Origin: Lacipirellulaceae bacterium
GTDB taxonomy: Bacteria; Planctomycetota; Planctomycetia; Pirellulales; Lacipirellulaceae
Length of the DNA stretch: 64,000 nucleotides
NCBI GenBank assembly: GCA_040218535.1
Contig: JAVJRG010000012.1
Span: 868,001 to 932,000, forward strand
Direction: 5' to 3'
This document shows, piece by piece, positions 27,100 through 35,891 of this stretch. Each line of letters opens with the position of its first letter. Positions within the stretch are counted from its first letter, which is position 1. Below the pieces are notes generated by a model. It saw only the letters and a program-made list of their open reading frames with translations. It did not search any database and was not told the origin of the DNA. A program made the translations under genes and the position numbers.

Positions 27100-28416
27100 T
27101 CACGCTGGCGAGACCGAAGGACGACCGATGCTGTGGTAGGTGTAACCACGGCGCTTCATGCGTTCCGGCTCGTATAGATTTCGTCCGTCGAAGATCACCG
27201 GCGAGGCCATTAGCTGGTACATCTCGGCGAAGTCGGGCGAGTGGTAGTCCTTCCACTCGGTCATGATCACCAGGGCGTCAGTCCCTTCGACTGAGCCCAT
27301 GCGGCGGTCGCAATAGGTGAGCTTGTCGCCGTAATCGGCTTTCACGTTCTCGACTGCTTCAGGATCGTGGACGCGGATCTTTGCACCTTGTTCCAGGAGC
27401 CAGTCGATCAGCACCAATGCCGGTGCTTCGCGAATGTCATCGGTGCGGGGTTTGAAAGCAAGCCCCCAAACGGTGACTGTCTTGCCATTGAGGTCGCCGT
27501 CGAAGTGTTCTTTGATCTTTTCAATCATCACCGTCTTTTGACGCTCGTTCACTTCATCAACGCTGCGGAGCATCTGCGGCACGACGCCATGCTGCTCGGC
27601 CATTGCGGAAAGCGCCCGAACGTCTTTCGGGAAGCAGCTCCCGCCGTAGCCAACGCCAGGGAACAAGAAGGCAAAACCAATGCGGCTGTCATGACCGATG
27701 CCGCGACGCACGTCGTTAATGTCGCCACCCATCTTCTCGCACAGATTGGCCATCTCGTTGATGAAGCTAATCTTTGTGGAAAGCAATGCGTTTGCCACGT
27801 ATTTGGTCATTTCCGCGCTTTGCGGCGACATCGAAAGAAACGGTTTCTCAGTGCGCAAGAACGGCTTGTAGAGTTGATGGAGCAGATCACTATCTTCCTC
27901 GTCACGGACACCGACGACCACGCGATCAGGCTTCATGAAGTCGTCGATCGCAGCCCCTTCTTTCAGGAACTCCGGGTTACTCGCAACGCGACAGTTGCGA
28001 CCTGTGAATTCTTTGAGCATCGAGTAGATGCGCTCGTTGGTTCCCACTGGTACCGTGCTCTTGGTGACAACCAATGCGTCTTCACGCATATGCGGTGCGA
28101 TTGCTTCAACCACCGCCCACATGGCCGAAAGGTTGGCCGCTCCGTCATCGCCCTGGGGCGTTCCGACTGCCAAATAGATAACGTCCGCTGGCTTAACTGC
28201 GGCAGGAAGATCGGTCGTGAAGTGCAACCGTTTGGCTTCGTAATTATGCTGCACCATCTCGGTGAGCCCAGGCTCGTAGATGGGGATGATACCCTTGTTC
28301 AGGTTATCGATCTTCTTTTGATCAATATCGATGCACGTCACATCGTTGCCCGTATCGGCAAAACAAGTTCCGGTCACAAGGCCCACATAGCCGGTGCCGA
28401 CGACAGCAATCTTCAT
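27100..28416 (-). CDS. UDP-glucose / GDP-mannose 6-dehydrogenase
   Basis: A 438-residue NAD-dependent four-electron sugar-nucleotide dehydrogenase making UDP-glucuronate or a similar uronate for exopolysaccharide. The NAD-binding start is [20 protein letters not shown]; the substrate domain has [20 protein letters not shown]; the catalytic Cys is in [13 protein letters not shown] (about 260); the third domain contains [18 protein letters not shown]. All family motifs are present and the length is typical, so a ugd-type role is likely; UDP-glucose versus GDP-mannose cannot be settled by eye. Confidence 0.95.
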   Translation of the reverse strand: MKIAVVGTGYVGLVTGTCFADTGNDVTCIDIDQKKIDNLNKGIIPIYEPGLTEMVQHNYEAKRLHFTTDLPAAVKPADVIYLAVGTPQGDDGAANLSAMWAVVEAIAPHMREDALVVTKSTVPVGTNERIYSMLKEFTGRNCRVASNPEFLKEGAAIDDFMKPDRVVVGVRDEEDSDLLHQLYKPFLRTEKPFLSMSPQSAEMTKYVANALLSTKISFINEMANLCEKMGGDINDVRRGIGHDSRIGFAFLFPGVGYGGSCFPKDVRALSAMAEQHGVVPQMLRSVDEVNERQKTVMIEKIKEHFDGDLNGKTVTVWGLAFKPRTDDIREAPALVLIDWLLEQGAKIRVHDPEAVENVKADYGDKLTYCDRRMGSVEGTDALVIMTEWKDYHSPDFAEMYQLMASPVIFDGRNLYEPERMKRRGYTYHSIGRPSVSPA

Positions 28417-28691
28417 CGCAGGTAGTCCTGAGTTCTAAGAAATAAATCAGATAGGGGTCAGAGAGGTGGGAGCCTAGGCGGTTGCCAGGCTGTACTTCAC
28501 GGGGAGTCGTTCGCCCTCTAGCCAAGATTGGCCATCGGTTAAACTTACCAGCATAATTGCCTTGGGCAGGTAAGCAAAGCATCTGGACGAGAAAAGTGGA
28601 GGGACCGCCATGGGTGACGCTCAATTACCCTGGGCCATGCTGCCAAGAAACGGCGGAACGCCACAGAAGGCGCTCCCTGCAGGGGTAGGGA

Positions 28692-30686
28692 TTATGCCGC
28701 CTCGCGGTGATCAAGATGAGCCAGACGCCTGAATAGCTCACAGCGTTCTGCTAGCTCTTCGAATTTGCCGACATCCGCAATACGGCCCTGTTCCATCACG
28801 ACAATCCGATCCGCCAGCGCAAGTGTGCTAGGCCGATGCGTGATCATAAAGGCGGTGCGGCCTTGGACGAACTCTTCGAGCACTTCATGGATGAGCCGTT
28901 CGCTCTCAACATCAATCTGGCTGGTGGCCTCGTCGAGGATCAAGATTTCCGGGTCACGGAGGATTGCCCGCGCGAGGGCGATACGCTGACGCTGTCCGCC
29001 GGAGAGCCGCCCTCCCCTGGTGCCGACGACGGTCTCATAGCCGTCGCTCAATTTACTGGTGATAAACTTGTGAGCGTGAGCACGCTTAGAGGCAGCAATG
29101 ACATCTTCATCGGATGCGCCAGGAGTGCCGTATCGAATGTTCTCGGCCAAGGTATCGTCGAACAACAGCGTCTCTTGAGTCACCACTCCAATGCGACCGC
29201 GGAGATCGCGAATACGCACGCTTCTCAAGTCCACACCGTCAATCGCCACGGCACCTTGCTTTGGATCGTAGAACCGCGGCAGTAGGTTCATCAGTGTACT
29301 CTTGCCGCAACCATTGGGTCCGACCAACGCGATTGTCTCGCCCGGTTGGATCGTCAGGTCGATGTTCTTGAGAACAGGCTCTTCTTCCTTGTAGGAGAAT
29401 GAAACGTCGCGGAACTGAATCCGCCCCAACTTCCTTGGAAGCACTACGGGGACGGAAGGATCAGCAACTTCAGTTTCACGGTCGAACAATTCAAACAAGT
29501 GATCCGACGCGGCGAACGATTGTTGCAAACCGTTGAAGATGCCCGACAGACGACGAATCGGGTCGCTCGCCCCAGCGAGAAAACCGTAGAACAGTGTCAG
29601 CCACCCGTGGGTCAATGGCTCGTCACTAATTCGAATTCCTAGGAGGTGCGTCTGCTGATTCAGTACGAGATAGCCACCAGCCACCACTGCCGCGACGATC
29701 ATGCCGATGCCCATCATTTCGGTCAGCGGGCTAACGAGCGAATCGTAGAAGGCGATCCGCATTGATTTTCGGTAATACTGCTTCGATTGCTGGTGAAAAC
29801 GGCTCCGCTCACGGGATTCACTTGTGAAGGCTTTGACGACTTTCAAGCCGCTAAAAGTCTCTTCGAGGCGATCGTAAACCAATGACAGCTCTTCCAATGC
29901 CTTGCGGTTCGCCCGCTTCAGCGCCTTGGCCAGCCAGTGAATTGCATAGCCGCTCAGCGGTGCAGAGATCATCGTCAACAACAACAACTGCCAGCTAATC
30001 CAAGCCGCTCCTGCGAGGCAGACAACAATCATCAACGGCGCACGCAGTGCCGTACCGAACACTTGATTCGTACCGTAGGCGGCCAGGTTGACGTCGCCCG
30101 TGAAGCGATTCATCAAATCGCCGGGAGAGGTTTGTCCGAACGTGCTTAAGTCGAGCCTGAGAGTGCGACGGTAAAACTGTTTACGGAGCTCGAAGGCCGT
30201 GAGATGACGCAATCGTGCGGTGCAGAAGGCCCCCATGATGCGGAACAGACTCTTGATGACCGTCCCCAGAAACAATCCCGCGCAGACCAGGGCTAACGTC
30301 GTAAAAGCGGTCGTGGGTAGATACTCGTGCGCGAGCGGTGCCCAACGTTGGAGCTGAGCAAGCTTCGTTTCCTTCCTGCTAATTTCGCTATTCAAGTAGC
30401 CGAGTTCTTGCCGCGCCTGCTTCTCGTCTTCATTCTTGGCATCTAATGTGTCACGGATTTCGGCCGCAGACTGGTTAAGATCTGCCAGTTCGCTTTGTGT
30501 CGCGACGATGTTCTCGTCGACGTACTGCGGAATCGACTTCCCCGCCATCACGATGTCGACGATCGGATAGATGGCCGTGATGTTCCCGCCCCAGAGCAGT
30601 GCAATCGAGAGCGAACAGCAGACCGAGGCGATCACCGTGATACGGTGTCGCAATGCAATTCGAAGGACGCGAAGAAAGTTGTTCAT
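28692..30686 (-). CDS. ABC exporter (MsbA-like) with coiled-coil loop
   Basis: A 664-residue half-transporter with fused membrane and ATPase domains, likely a lipid or polysaccharide exporter. Walker A GPNGCGKSTLMNL (about 465), signature RLSGGQRQRIALARAIL, Walker B ILILDEATSQID, and H-loop MITHRPSTL. Unusual: between TM1 (RITVIASVCCSLSIALLWGG) and TM2 lies a loop of about 90 residues predicted to be coiled coil (LADLNQSAAEIRDTLDAKN, DEKQARQELGYLNSEISRKE), far longer than in MsbA. It has the same strand as ugd but is separated from it by 275 bp in which I see no element. Confidence 0.92.
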   Translation of the reverse strand: MNNFLRVLRIALRHRITVIASVCCSLSIALLWGGNITAIYPIVDIVMAGKSIPQYVDENIVATQSELADLNQSAAEIRDTLDAKNEDEKQARQELGYLNSEISRKETKLAQLQRWAPLAHEYLPTTAFTTLALVCAGLFLGTVIKSLFRIMGAFCTARLRHLTAFELRKQFYRRTLRLDLSTFGQTSPGDLMNRFTGDVNLAAYGTNQVFGTALRAPLMIVVCLAGAAWISWQLLLLTMISAPLSGYAIHWLAKALKRANRKALEELSLVYDRLEETFSGLKVVKAFTSESRERSRFHQQSKQYYRKSMRIAFYDSLVSPLTEMMGIGMIVAAVVAGGYLVLNQQTHLLGIRISDEPLTHGWLTLFYGFLAGASDPIRRLSGIFNGLQQSFAASDHLFELFDRETEVADPSVPVVLPRKLGRIQFRDVSFSYKEEEPVLKNIDLTIQPGETIALVGPNGCGKSTLMNLLPRFYDPKQGAVAIDGVDLRSVRIRDLRGRIGVVTQETLLFDDTLAENIRYGTPGASDEDVIAASKRAHAHKFITSKLSDGYETVVGTRGGRLSGGQRQRIALARAILRDPEILILDEATSQIDVESERLIHEVLEEFVQGRTAFMITHRPSTLALADRIVVMEQGRIADVGKFEELAERCELFRRLAHLDHREAA

Positions 30687-30959
30687 CGAAGTATCAGGGC
30701 GGTCAGGCGACCGAAAAATGCTAGCAGTGGTGTCGACGTCCTAGAGACGCGTCGCGGTTTGTAGCAAACGATTCCACTGCAAGCGAGACGAAAAACGCCT
30801 TTTGTTGGATTCTGACGATTTTGCCGCCGATACCTATTTTGCGAGCTATTCCGCTGCACCCGTGATGCGGTAGCTCCGGGCGTTTCGCCTGACCATCGGA
30901 AGATAACTTGAAACAACGCCACCCGTGTGGCCGCGAAAGTATCCTGGGGGGGATCAACG

Positions 30960-31496
30960 ATGAAGAACTTGTCTCTATTGGTAGCCGTCTGCTGCCTGCT
31001 AGCAACCGGCTGTGCCTCGTCGGGACTCTTGGGTGGAGGATGCGGCGACTGCTGCGAGCCCTGCCACGTTTCGCGTTCGAACAGCGCTCCACGACCACAA
31101 ATTTGCCGCGATGCTTGCCTGCCTTGCAACGGAGGACTGGGACTGTTCAATCGCGACAAAGGTTGCGAAGTCGCCTGTGGTTGCGAAATGGATTGCTGCG
31201 AAGATGGCTGCTGCGACAGCGGTTGTTGCGGTGACTGCTGCGACTGCGATATCTGCCAGCAAGGGTTGCTCGGCAAGAATCGTAGTTGCCGCGATTGTAT
31301 GAACCGTTGTGATGATCGGTGTCGCCAGGGAATCGGTCGCATTGCTTCAGGCTTCTGCCCTAACAGTGCAGGCTATCCCGCGTCTTATAACTACAATCCT
31401 GGTCCACAAACCGGCCAAGTTGCTTATCCCTACTACACCGTCCGGGGGCCACGCGACTTCTTGCAAGCCAATCCGACCCGTATCGGGCCTAACTGA
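30960..31496 (+). CDS. Cysteine-rich lipoprotein
   Basis: A 178-residue predicted lipoprotein, start ATG at 30960. Signal peptide MKNLSLLVAVCCLLATGC ends in lipobox ATGC. The mature part is packed with cysteines in CC, CxC and CxxC spacings (GGGCGDCCEPCH, CGCEMDCCEDGCCDSGC, CDCDICQ), then a Tyr/Pro/Asn-rich tail (SYNYNPGPQTGQ). Such proteins are common in Pirellulales; metal binding or disulfide cross-linking at the cell surface are possibilities, neither shown. A clear intrinsic terminator follows. Confidence 0.82.
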   Translation: MKNLSLLVAVCCLLATGCASSGLLGGGCGDCCEPCHVSRSNSAPRPQICRDACLPCNGGLGLFNRDKGCEVACGCEMDCCEDGCCDSGCCGDCCDCDICQQGLLGKNRSCRDCMNRCDDRCRQGIGRIASGFCPNSAGYPASYNYNPGPQTGQVAYPYYTVRGPRDFLQANPTRIGPN

Positions 31497-31554
31497 CCAA
31501 ACCATTTTGGGCTAAGCCACAAGTGGTAATCAGCGTGCAAGGAAGCACGGACAC

Positions 31555-31603
31555 GCCAACCGCCTTACGCATGCACGGAAGCATGTCCGGCGGTTGGCTT
31601 TTT
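31555..31603 (+). terminator. Intrinsic terminator
   Basis: Perfect 10-bp stem GCCAACCGCC (31555-31564) with GGCGGTTGGC (31589-31598), followed by five T. The loop itself can fold (GCATGCACGGAAGCATG). It ends transcription of the Cys-rich lipoprotein gene. Confidence 0.85.
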
Positions 31604-31662
31604 GTTCTTGAGTCGATGCCATTCGACTCAGAAGGAGAGCTTCTCGAATGAAGACTTCTACG

Positions 31663-32955
31663 CTAGACCTCGCTCACAACGAGCGTGATATTCTGCCCGC
31701 CGAAGCCGAAGCTGTTGGTTGCAACCGTCTTGCACTGATGGTCGCGGGCTGCGTTGGGGACGTAGTCGAGATCGCAATTCGGGTCGGGCGTTTCGTAGTT
31801 AATCGTGGGCGGAACGACATTCTCGGCTAGCGTCTTCAAACAAATAATGAGCTCAGTGGCACCCGCGGCGGCAATCAAGTGCCCGGTCATGCTCTTGGTA
31901 CTGCTGACCGGAACTTTGTAGGCATAGTCGCCCATCGACTGCTTAATGGCGAGCGTCTCGACTTTGTCGTTCACTGCGGTGCTGGTGCCGTGTGCGTTGA
32001 CGTAGTCGATTGTCTCAGGATTGATCCCGGCGTCTTCCATCGCCATCTTCATGCAAGCCGTGCCGCCACGGCCCTCGGGATGCGTGTCGGTAATGCGGAA
32101 CGCATCGGCCGTCGTGCCGTAGCCGGTGATTTCCCCATAGATGTGCGCTCCACGAGCTTTGGCATGTTCGTACTCTTCAAGCACGACAATCGAAGAGCCT
32201 TCGCCCAGCACGAACCCGTCGCGGTTCAAATCAAAGGGCCGGCTTGCTTTTTCAGGCTCGTCGTTGCTTTCGCTCAATGCGGTCAGCAGGTTGAACCCGG
32301 TAACGCCGAACGGATGGATCATGCTATGCGCGCCGCCGGAGATCATCGCATCCGCTTCGCCGCGGCGAATGATTTCCGTCGCTTCACCGACAGCCTGAAC
32401 GCTAGCGGCACAGGCCGTCAGGCAATTCACATTAGGGCCTTGGGCGTCGAACATGCTGGCCAAGTAAGCTGAAGGCATATTGGGTTCTTGCTCAAGCTCT
32501 GCCACAGGGTCGAGAATATCTAACCCCGCCTCGACGAACTTCTTGAGGGAGAACTCGCCAGCCTCAGCTCCATCACCACCGGCTGTGGCAGTAACGACCA
32601 TTTGGGCGAAGCGATGAAAATCTTGCTGGCCTTCACCCGCGCCTAGGTAAACTCCCAGTCGTTCGGGTGCTACCGTGCCGACAATCCCTGAGCCTTCAAC
32701 TGCCTGCTTTGCAGCCCCGGCAGCAAAGGTGGTGTGATTACTTCGCGACTTCCAAACCTCAGGGTCTTCGCCCACCGAAGCGATCGACCAATTGCGAACT
32801 TCGGCTGCAATCGTCGTCGGGAAGTTTGCCTCGGCAAGCCTCTCTGAGCGTGCAACGCCCGACTTGCCGTCGAGTAAATTCCGCCAAAGCTCAACAGGCG
32901 TGGTGCCCAGCGGTGTGACACAACCGATACCAGTAACGACAACGCGACGACGCAT
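31663..32955 (-). CDS. Beta-ketoacyl-ACP synthase (FabF-like)
   Basis: A 430-residue ketosynthase of the KAS II type that extends an acyl-ACP with malonyl-ACP. Active site Cys in CLTACAASVQAVGEA, first His in YVNAHGTSTAVND, second His in KSMTGHLIAAAGA, plus GFGGQNITLVV at the C-terminus; the triad is complete. It is the last gene of a minus-strand cassette with two hotdog proteins and an acyl carrier protein, so it probably serves a dedicated acyl chain rather than bulk fatty-acid synthesis. The product is unknown. Confidence 0.93.
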   Translation of the reverse strand: MRRRVVVTGIGCVTPLGTTPVELWRNLLDGKSGVARSERLAEANFPTTIAAEVRNWSIASVGEDPEVWKSRSNHTTFAAGAAKQAVEGSGIVGTVAPERLGVYLGAGEGQQDFHRFAQMVVTATAGGDGAEAGEFSLKKFVEAGLDILDPVAELEQEPNMPSAYLASMFDAQGPNVNCLTACAASVQAVGEATEIIRRGEADAMISGGAHSMIHPFGVTGFNLLTALSESNDEPEKASRPFDLNRDGFVLGEGSSIVVLEEYEHAKARGAHIYGEITGYGTTADAFRITDTHPEGRGGTACMKMAMEDAGINPETIDYVNAHGTSTAVNDKVETLAIKQSMGDYAYKVPVSSTKSMTGHLIAAAGATELIICLKTLAENVVPPTINYETPDPNCDLDYVPNAARDHQCKTVATNSFGFGGQNITLVVSEV

Positions 32956-32977
32956 GGGGGGAAACTCCCTGAAAGAA

Positions 32978-33048
32978 GTTAGCCGCCGAGCTTGCTCGGC
33001 GCTCGGATTGTTCTTGCAGCCACGCGTCGACCAAGGTCGGCGGCTAAC
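32978..33048. repeat. Palindromic element, GTTAGCCGCC family, within an operon
   Basis: Arms 32978-33001 (GTTAGCCGCCGAGCTTGCTC) and 33026-33048 (GTCGACCAAGGTCGGCGGCT) are inverted copies, sharing the terminal 12 bases with the element at 9339-9408. It lies between the hotdog and ketosynthase genes of one likely operon, so it may attenuate or stabilise the transcript there. Confidence 0.87.
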
Positions 33049-33054
33049 ACTCGG

Positions 33055-33573
33055 TTAACTCAGCGGATAATCTTCCTGCTTCAGCCGATTACCATCCTTA
33101 TCGACTCCCACTTCAAACACGCGCACTAGGTTCAGCCAGTGCCGCAGGTCGGTCGGCTTGAATAACGCGGCTCCGATCTTTTCTTCGATCTCTTCACCCA
33201 AACGCGCGTACATCAGTTGTACTTCGGCATGTAGTCGTTCGCCAACATGTGCTGTTGCCGTCACCTGAGCGCTGTCGGCGCGTATCCAATCCGCGTTGAC
33301 GCGGTAGGTCAATGTCTCGCCGGGTCGCACGCGGCTATGGAACTTCGCCTTCGCAAGCTTCGCCAACACCACCAACTCGCCGAACTTGTAGTGCTCGCTG
33401 ACCAGCAACCCGCCTGCCTGCGCAATGCCCTCGGTGACTAGCGAATTGGGCATGATCGGATAGCCGACGAAATGATCATGCAGGTGATCTTCCGCCAGCG
33501 AAACACCCTTCACCGCCACAGCATGCGAGCTGCTGACAAACTCCGTGAATCGGTCAATCCAAAACCAACGCAT
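33055..33573 (-). CDS. Hotdog-fold 3-hydroxyacyl-ACP dehydratase-like protein
   Basis: A 172-residue single-hotdog protein. The FabZ-like helix region is LHDHFVGYPIMPNSLVTEGIAQAGG, which keeps the active-site His (DHF) and Glu (TEGIAQ), although the usual PGV after the Pro is PNS. It starts 3 bp after the ACP stop, so the two are tightly coupled. Likely a dehydratase for the ACP-bound chain made by this cassette. Confidence 0.87.
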   Translation of the reverse strand: MRWFWIDRFTEFVSSSHAVAVKGVSLAEDHLHDHFVGYPIMPNSLVTEGIAQAGGLLVSEHYKFGELVVLAKLAKAKFHSRVRPGETLTYRVNADWIRADSAQVTATAHVGERLHAEVQLMYARLGEEIEEKIGAALFKPTDLRHWLNLVRVFEVGVDKDGNRLKQEDYPLS

Positions 33574-33576
33574 GGG

Positions 33577-33966
33577 CTAAGCGGCCTTTAGTTTATGCTC
33601 AACGAAGTTGCACATATCTTGCACGGTGAGTTGTTCAGCCAAATTCTGCACGGCAGGGTTGGCTTCAAACTTGCTCAGATCAGCGAACGGCATTCGTTCT
33701 TTCAGGGCGGCGATTCCCGCTTCGTTCATCTTGCCATCCTCAACGTATTGGGCATCGTTGAAGAGGTCTTCGGGAAAGAGTTCGCCCCGTTCGATCTTGA
33801 TGTCGAACGACTTTTCCAGACGAAAGACAATATCGAGAAAGTCGATCGACTCCGCGTCGAGATCGCCACGTAGCGTGGCAGTCGGTGTCACTTCATCATC
33901 ATCCACGCCGAGCGCATCGACGAGAGCTTCCTGGACTTTTTCAAAAACTTCTTCTTGAGACGGCAT
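33577..33966 (-). CDS. Acyl carrier protein, extended form
   Basis: A 129-residue acyl carrier protein; ordinary ACP is near 78. The start MPSQEEVFEKVQEALVDALG is chosen because it begins helix 1. The phosphopantetheine site is the Ser in LDAESIDFLDIVF, where the usual DSL is ESI. Compared with housekeeping ACPs there is an insert of about 45 residues after helix 2 (ERGELFPEDLFNDAQYVEDG onwards) before the final helix (VQDMCNFVEHKL). Such ACPs are typical of specialised pathways. It sits between two dehydratase genes. Confidence 0.9.
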   Translation of the reverse strand: MPSQEEVFEKVQEALVDALGVDDDEVTPTATLRGDLDAESIDFLDIVFRLEKSFDIKIERGELFPEDLFNDAQYVEDGKMNEAGIAALKERMPFADLSKFEANPAVQNLAEQLTVQDMCNFVEHKLKAA

Positions 33967-34091
33967 CGTACTGATTAACCTCCAGCGGTGTCTGAGCAAG
34001 CTGCCGGTACACTTACGCGGCACGCGTCGCTCGTTAGTTTCGATTTGAGTTCTATAAGTGATTTGTAATGATTCGCTAACGCGCGAAATCC

Positions 34092-34592
34092 TTAGGCGGT
34101 GGCGGCTTCGACCTCGGCGTTCATTCGCCGGGTGAGGATTTCACATTGAGCACGTTGTAGCTCGATCATGCCTCGATCTAATTCTTCGTGTCGGGGCTCG
34201 TCGTCAGTGAGGTTCGCGCACTCAACGGAAAGTCGCCCACTGACGCACAGTCGATCGTCAACGGTGCCGCGGAATTTCATCCCAACGATGTTGCCCTCAC
34301 GCTTGCTCTGTTGCACGGTAATCGTCAGCGTCTTGCCCGGCGTGACAAAATCAACGAAACGAAGTGACTTTGCTTCGTGCAAAGTAATGATGCTGTGCTG
34401 AAAATCTTCGCTCAATCGAACCAGCCAAGCCGCCGCCTGAGTTGCCGCTTCTAACATGAACACGCCCGGCAGCACGGGGAACTCCGGGAAGTGATCCGCC
34501 AGGTATTCCTCACTCAGCGAAACATTCTTCACCGCCGTCAATTCGGCATCCGGCTCGTATGAGCTAATCCGATCAAGCAGTGAAAACTTCAT
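34092..34592 (-). CDS. FabZ-like 3-hydroxyacyl-ACP dehydratase
   Basis: A 166-residue hotdog dehydratase. The motif DHFPEFPVLPGVFMLEAATQAA contains the catalytic His and Glu in the FabZ arrangement, and the strand KSLRFVDFVTPGKTLTITV matches FabZ. The C-terminus is longer than in FabZ and helical (ELDRGMIELQRAQCEIL). First gene of the dehydratase-ACP-dehydratase-ketosynthase cassette. It is distinct in sequence from the second dehydratase downstream, so the two may act on different chain lengths or branches. Confidence 0.9.
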   Translation of the reverse strand: MKFSLLDRISSYEPDAELTAVKNVSLSEEYLADHFPEFPVLPGVFMLEAATQAAAWLVRLSEDFQHSIITLHEAKSLRFVDFVTPGKTLTITVQQSKREGNIVGMKFRGTVDDRLCVSGRLSVECANLTDDEPRHEELDRGMIELQRAQCEILTRRMNAEVEAATA

Positions 34593-34767
34593 GACAACGG
34601 GTCCTTGAGCCGCAATCTACGTGTGCGACAAGCAATCGTCGGTTGGCGGTTTAGGCGATCTTCGCAAGCCAGCGAAGGTCGAAAATTTAGCCTTGTAATA
34701 TAGCCTGAGGGCCAATCTGGGACAACGGGGACTGCTGAGGGGTTGTTGCCGTGTTATTCTGCACGAT

Positions 34768-34986
34768 ATGAACGAAACCGGTCATCAATCTGATTCCCGC
34801 TCGCCGACCTTGCGAACTGTACGTATCGAGAATAACACTCCTGTAGAGCGATTGGCGACGGCACACGGCATGTGGACCTATGCTCGCGACCTAATCCGTC
34901 GAGTCCTTCGCAGGGAGCACCCGGATTGGGAGCAAGAGCAAATCGATCAAGAGGTTGCGCGGAGGCTCTCTGGTGGATCAAGCTAG
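34768..34986 (+). CDS. Putative antitoxin (Rv0078B/MenA1-like)
   Basis: A 72-residue protein. The C-terminal half (YARDLIRRVLRREHPDWEQE then VARRLSGG) matches the pattern R-x-x-HPD...EEI...RRL that I associate with small Rv0078B-related antitoxins. It overlaps by 14 bp the next gene, a nucleotidyltransferase, in the antitoxin-first order usual for toxin-antitoxin pairs. The family name is from memory and should be checked by profile search. Confidence 0.62.
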   Translation: MNETGHQSDSRSPTLRTVRIENNTPVERLATAHGMWTYARDLIRRVLRREHPDWEQEQIDQEVARRLSGGSS

Positions 34987-35542
34987 CCTTCTGCACTTCC
35001 TTTGCACGCAATTGAATCGACTCAACATCGGCTATTTCATTACCGGCTCTCATGCAACCATCGTCTACGGTGATGTTCGTTTTACCAATGACATCGATGT
35101 GGTGATTGATGTTAGTCCGGCAGACTTGGAGGCCTTTTGCACTGCGTTTCCAGAAGAGGATTTCTACTTGAGCCTACCAGCAGCACGACAAGCATTGGCG
35201 GATCGCGGAATGTTCAACATCATTCATCCTTCAAGCGGTTTGAAAATCGATGTCATCATTGCCAAAGATACCCTATTCAACCGCTCAAGAATGAATCGTA
35301 GCGTAAGATTTTCGATTGCCGATGACTGCGAGGCGAGATTCTCCTCACCAGAAGACATCATCGTGCAAAAGCTTCAGTGGCATCAAATGGGCGGGGGCGA
35401 GCGTCACTTAGAAGACATTCGAGGTGTTCTCAAGCGGCAAGAAGAGAAACTTGATCGACAATACATCGCCGAACAAGCAGATTCTCAAAACGTCCTAGAT
35501 CTTTGGGTCGCGATTCTTAAAGAAGTTAAAGACGACGGCTAG
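34973..35542 (+). CDS. Nucleotidyltransferase, putative MenT-like toxin
   Basis: A 189-residue protein; I take the GTG at 34973 as start (VDQASLLHFLCTQLNRLN), overlapping the small upstream gene. The nucleotidyltransferase core is FITGSHATIVYGDVRFTNDIDVVIDV: the GS motif followed by the DxD metal ligands (D-I-D), with a third acidic residue probably in LKIDVII. SSPEDIIVQKLQWHQ is typical of AbiEii/MenT-like and DUF6036-type proteins. Such toxins transfer nucleotides to tRNA ends in the MenT family. The toxin role is inference from gene order. Confidence 0.72.
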   Translation: MDQASLLHFLCTQLNRLNIGYFITGSHATIVYGDVRFTNDIDVVIDVSPADLEAFCTAFPEEDFYLSLPAARQALADRGMFNIIHPSSGLKIDVIIAKDTLFNRSRMNRSVRFSIADDCEARFSSPEDIIVQKLQWHQMGGGERHLEDIRGVLKRQEEKLDRQYIAEQADSQNVLDLWVAILKEVKDDG

Positions 35543-35573
35543 CCAGCGGAATCAAGAGCAAAGACTAGGTGTT

Positions 35574-35783
35574 CTAAAACCCTCGTAACGTGTCCTTGTA
35601 TTTGCCGCATTTGCAATTGCATCTCCAAGCTGAGTCACTCAGGGCTTCTAATTGAATAATGCCGTTGCAATCGTCGCATTCCAAACAACACTCCCCAGTT
35701 TGCTCGAAGATGCGAAAAGCTTCGACGAGAACCTCTAGTTTGTCAGAGGGCCGACTTCCCTCAGTCTTGCCAGGCGTTTCCAT
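35574..35783 (-). CDS. Small zinc-ribbon-like protein
   Basis: A 69-residue protein with CCLECDDCNGII and WRCNCKCGKY, two cysteine groups spaced like a zinc ribbon. I start at METPGKTEGSRPSDKLEVLV, since upstream in-frame codons look non-coding. Function unknown. It converges with the nucleotidyltransferase gene. Confidence 0.5.
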   Translation of the reverse strand: METPGKTEGSRPSDKLEVLVEAFRIFEQTGECCLECDDCNGIIQLEALSDSAWRCNCKCGKYKDTLRGF

Positions 35784-35891
35784 ACTGAATTCCCTCGAAG
35801 GCATGCGACTCAGGGCCTTTCTTATTCTATTCGTAAGATTCATGCAATTCGTGGACAATACAGACCTGAGAGAGCGGCCTCGTATACACAC

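Noticed and set aside
27367-28425. A 352-codon open frame opposite the UDP-glucose dehydrogenase gene
   Set aside because: It lies entirely antisense to a gene with complete family motifs, and its translation has no domain-like pattern; long antisense frames are expected from the codon bias.
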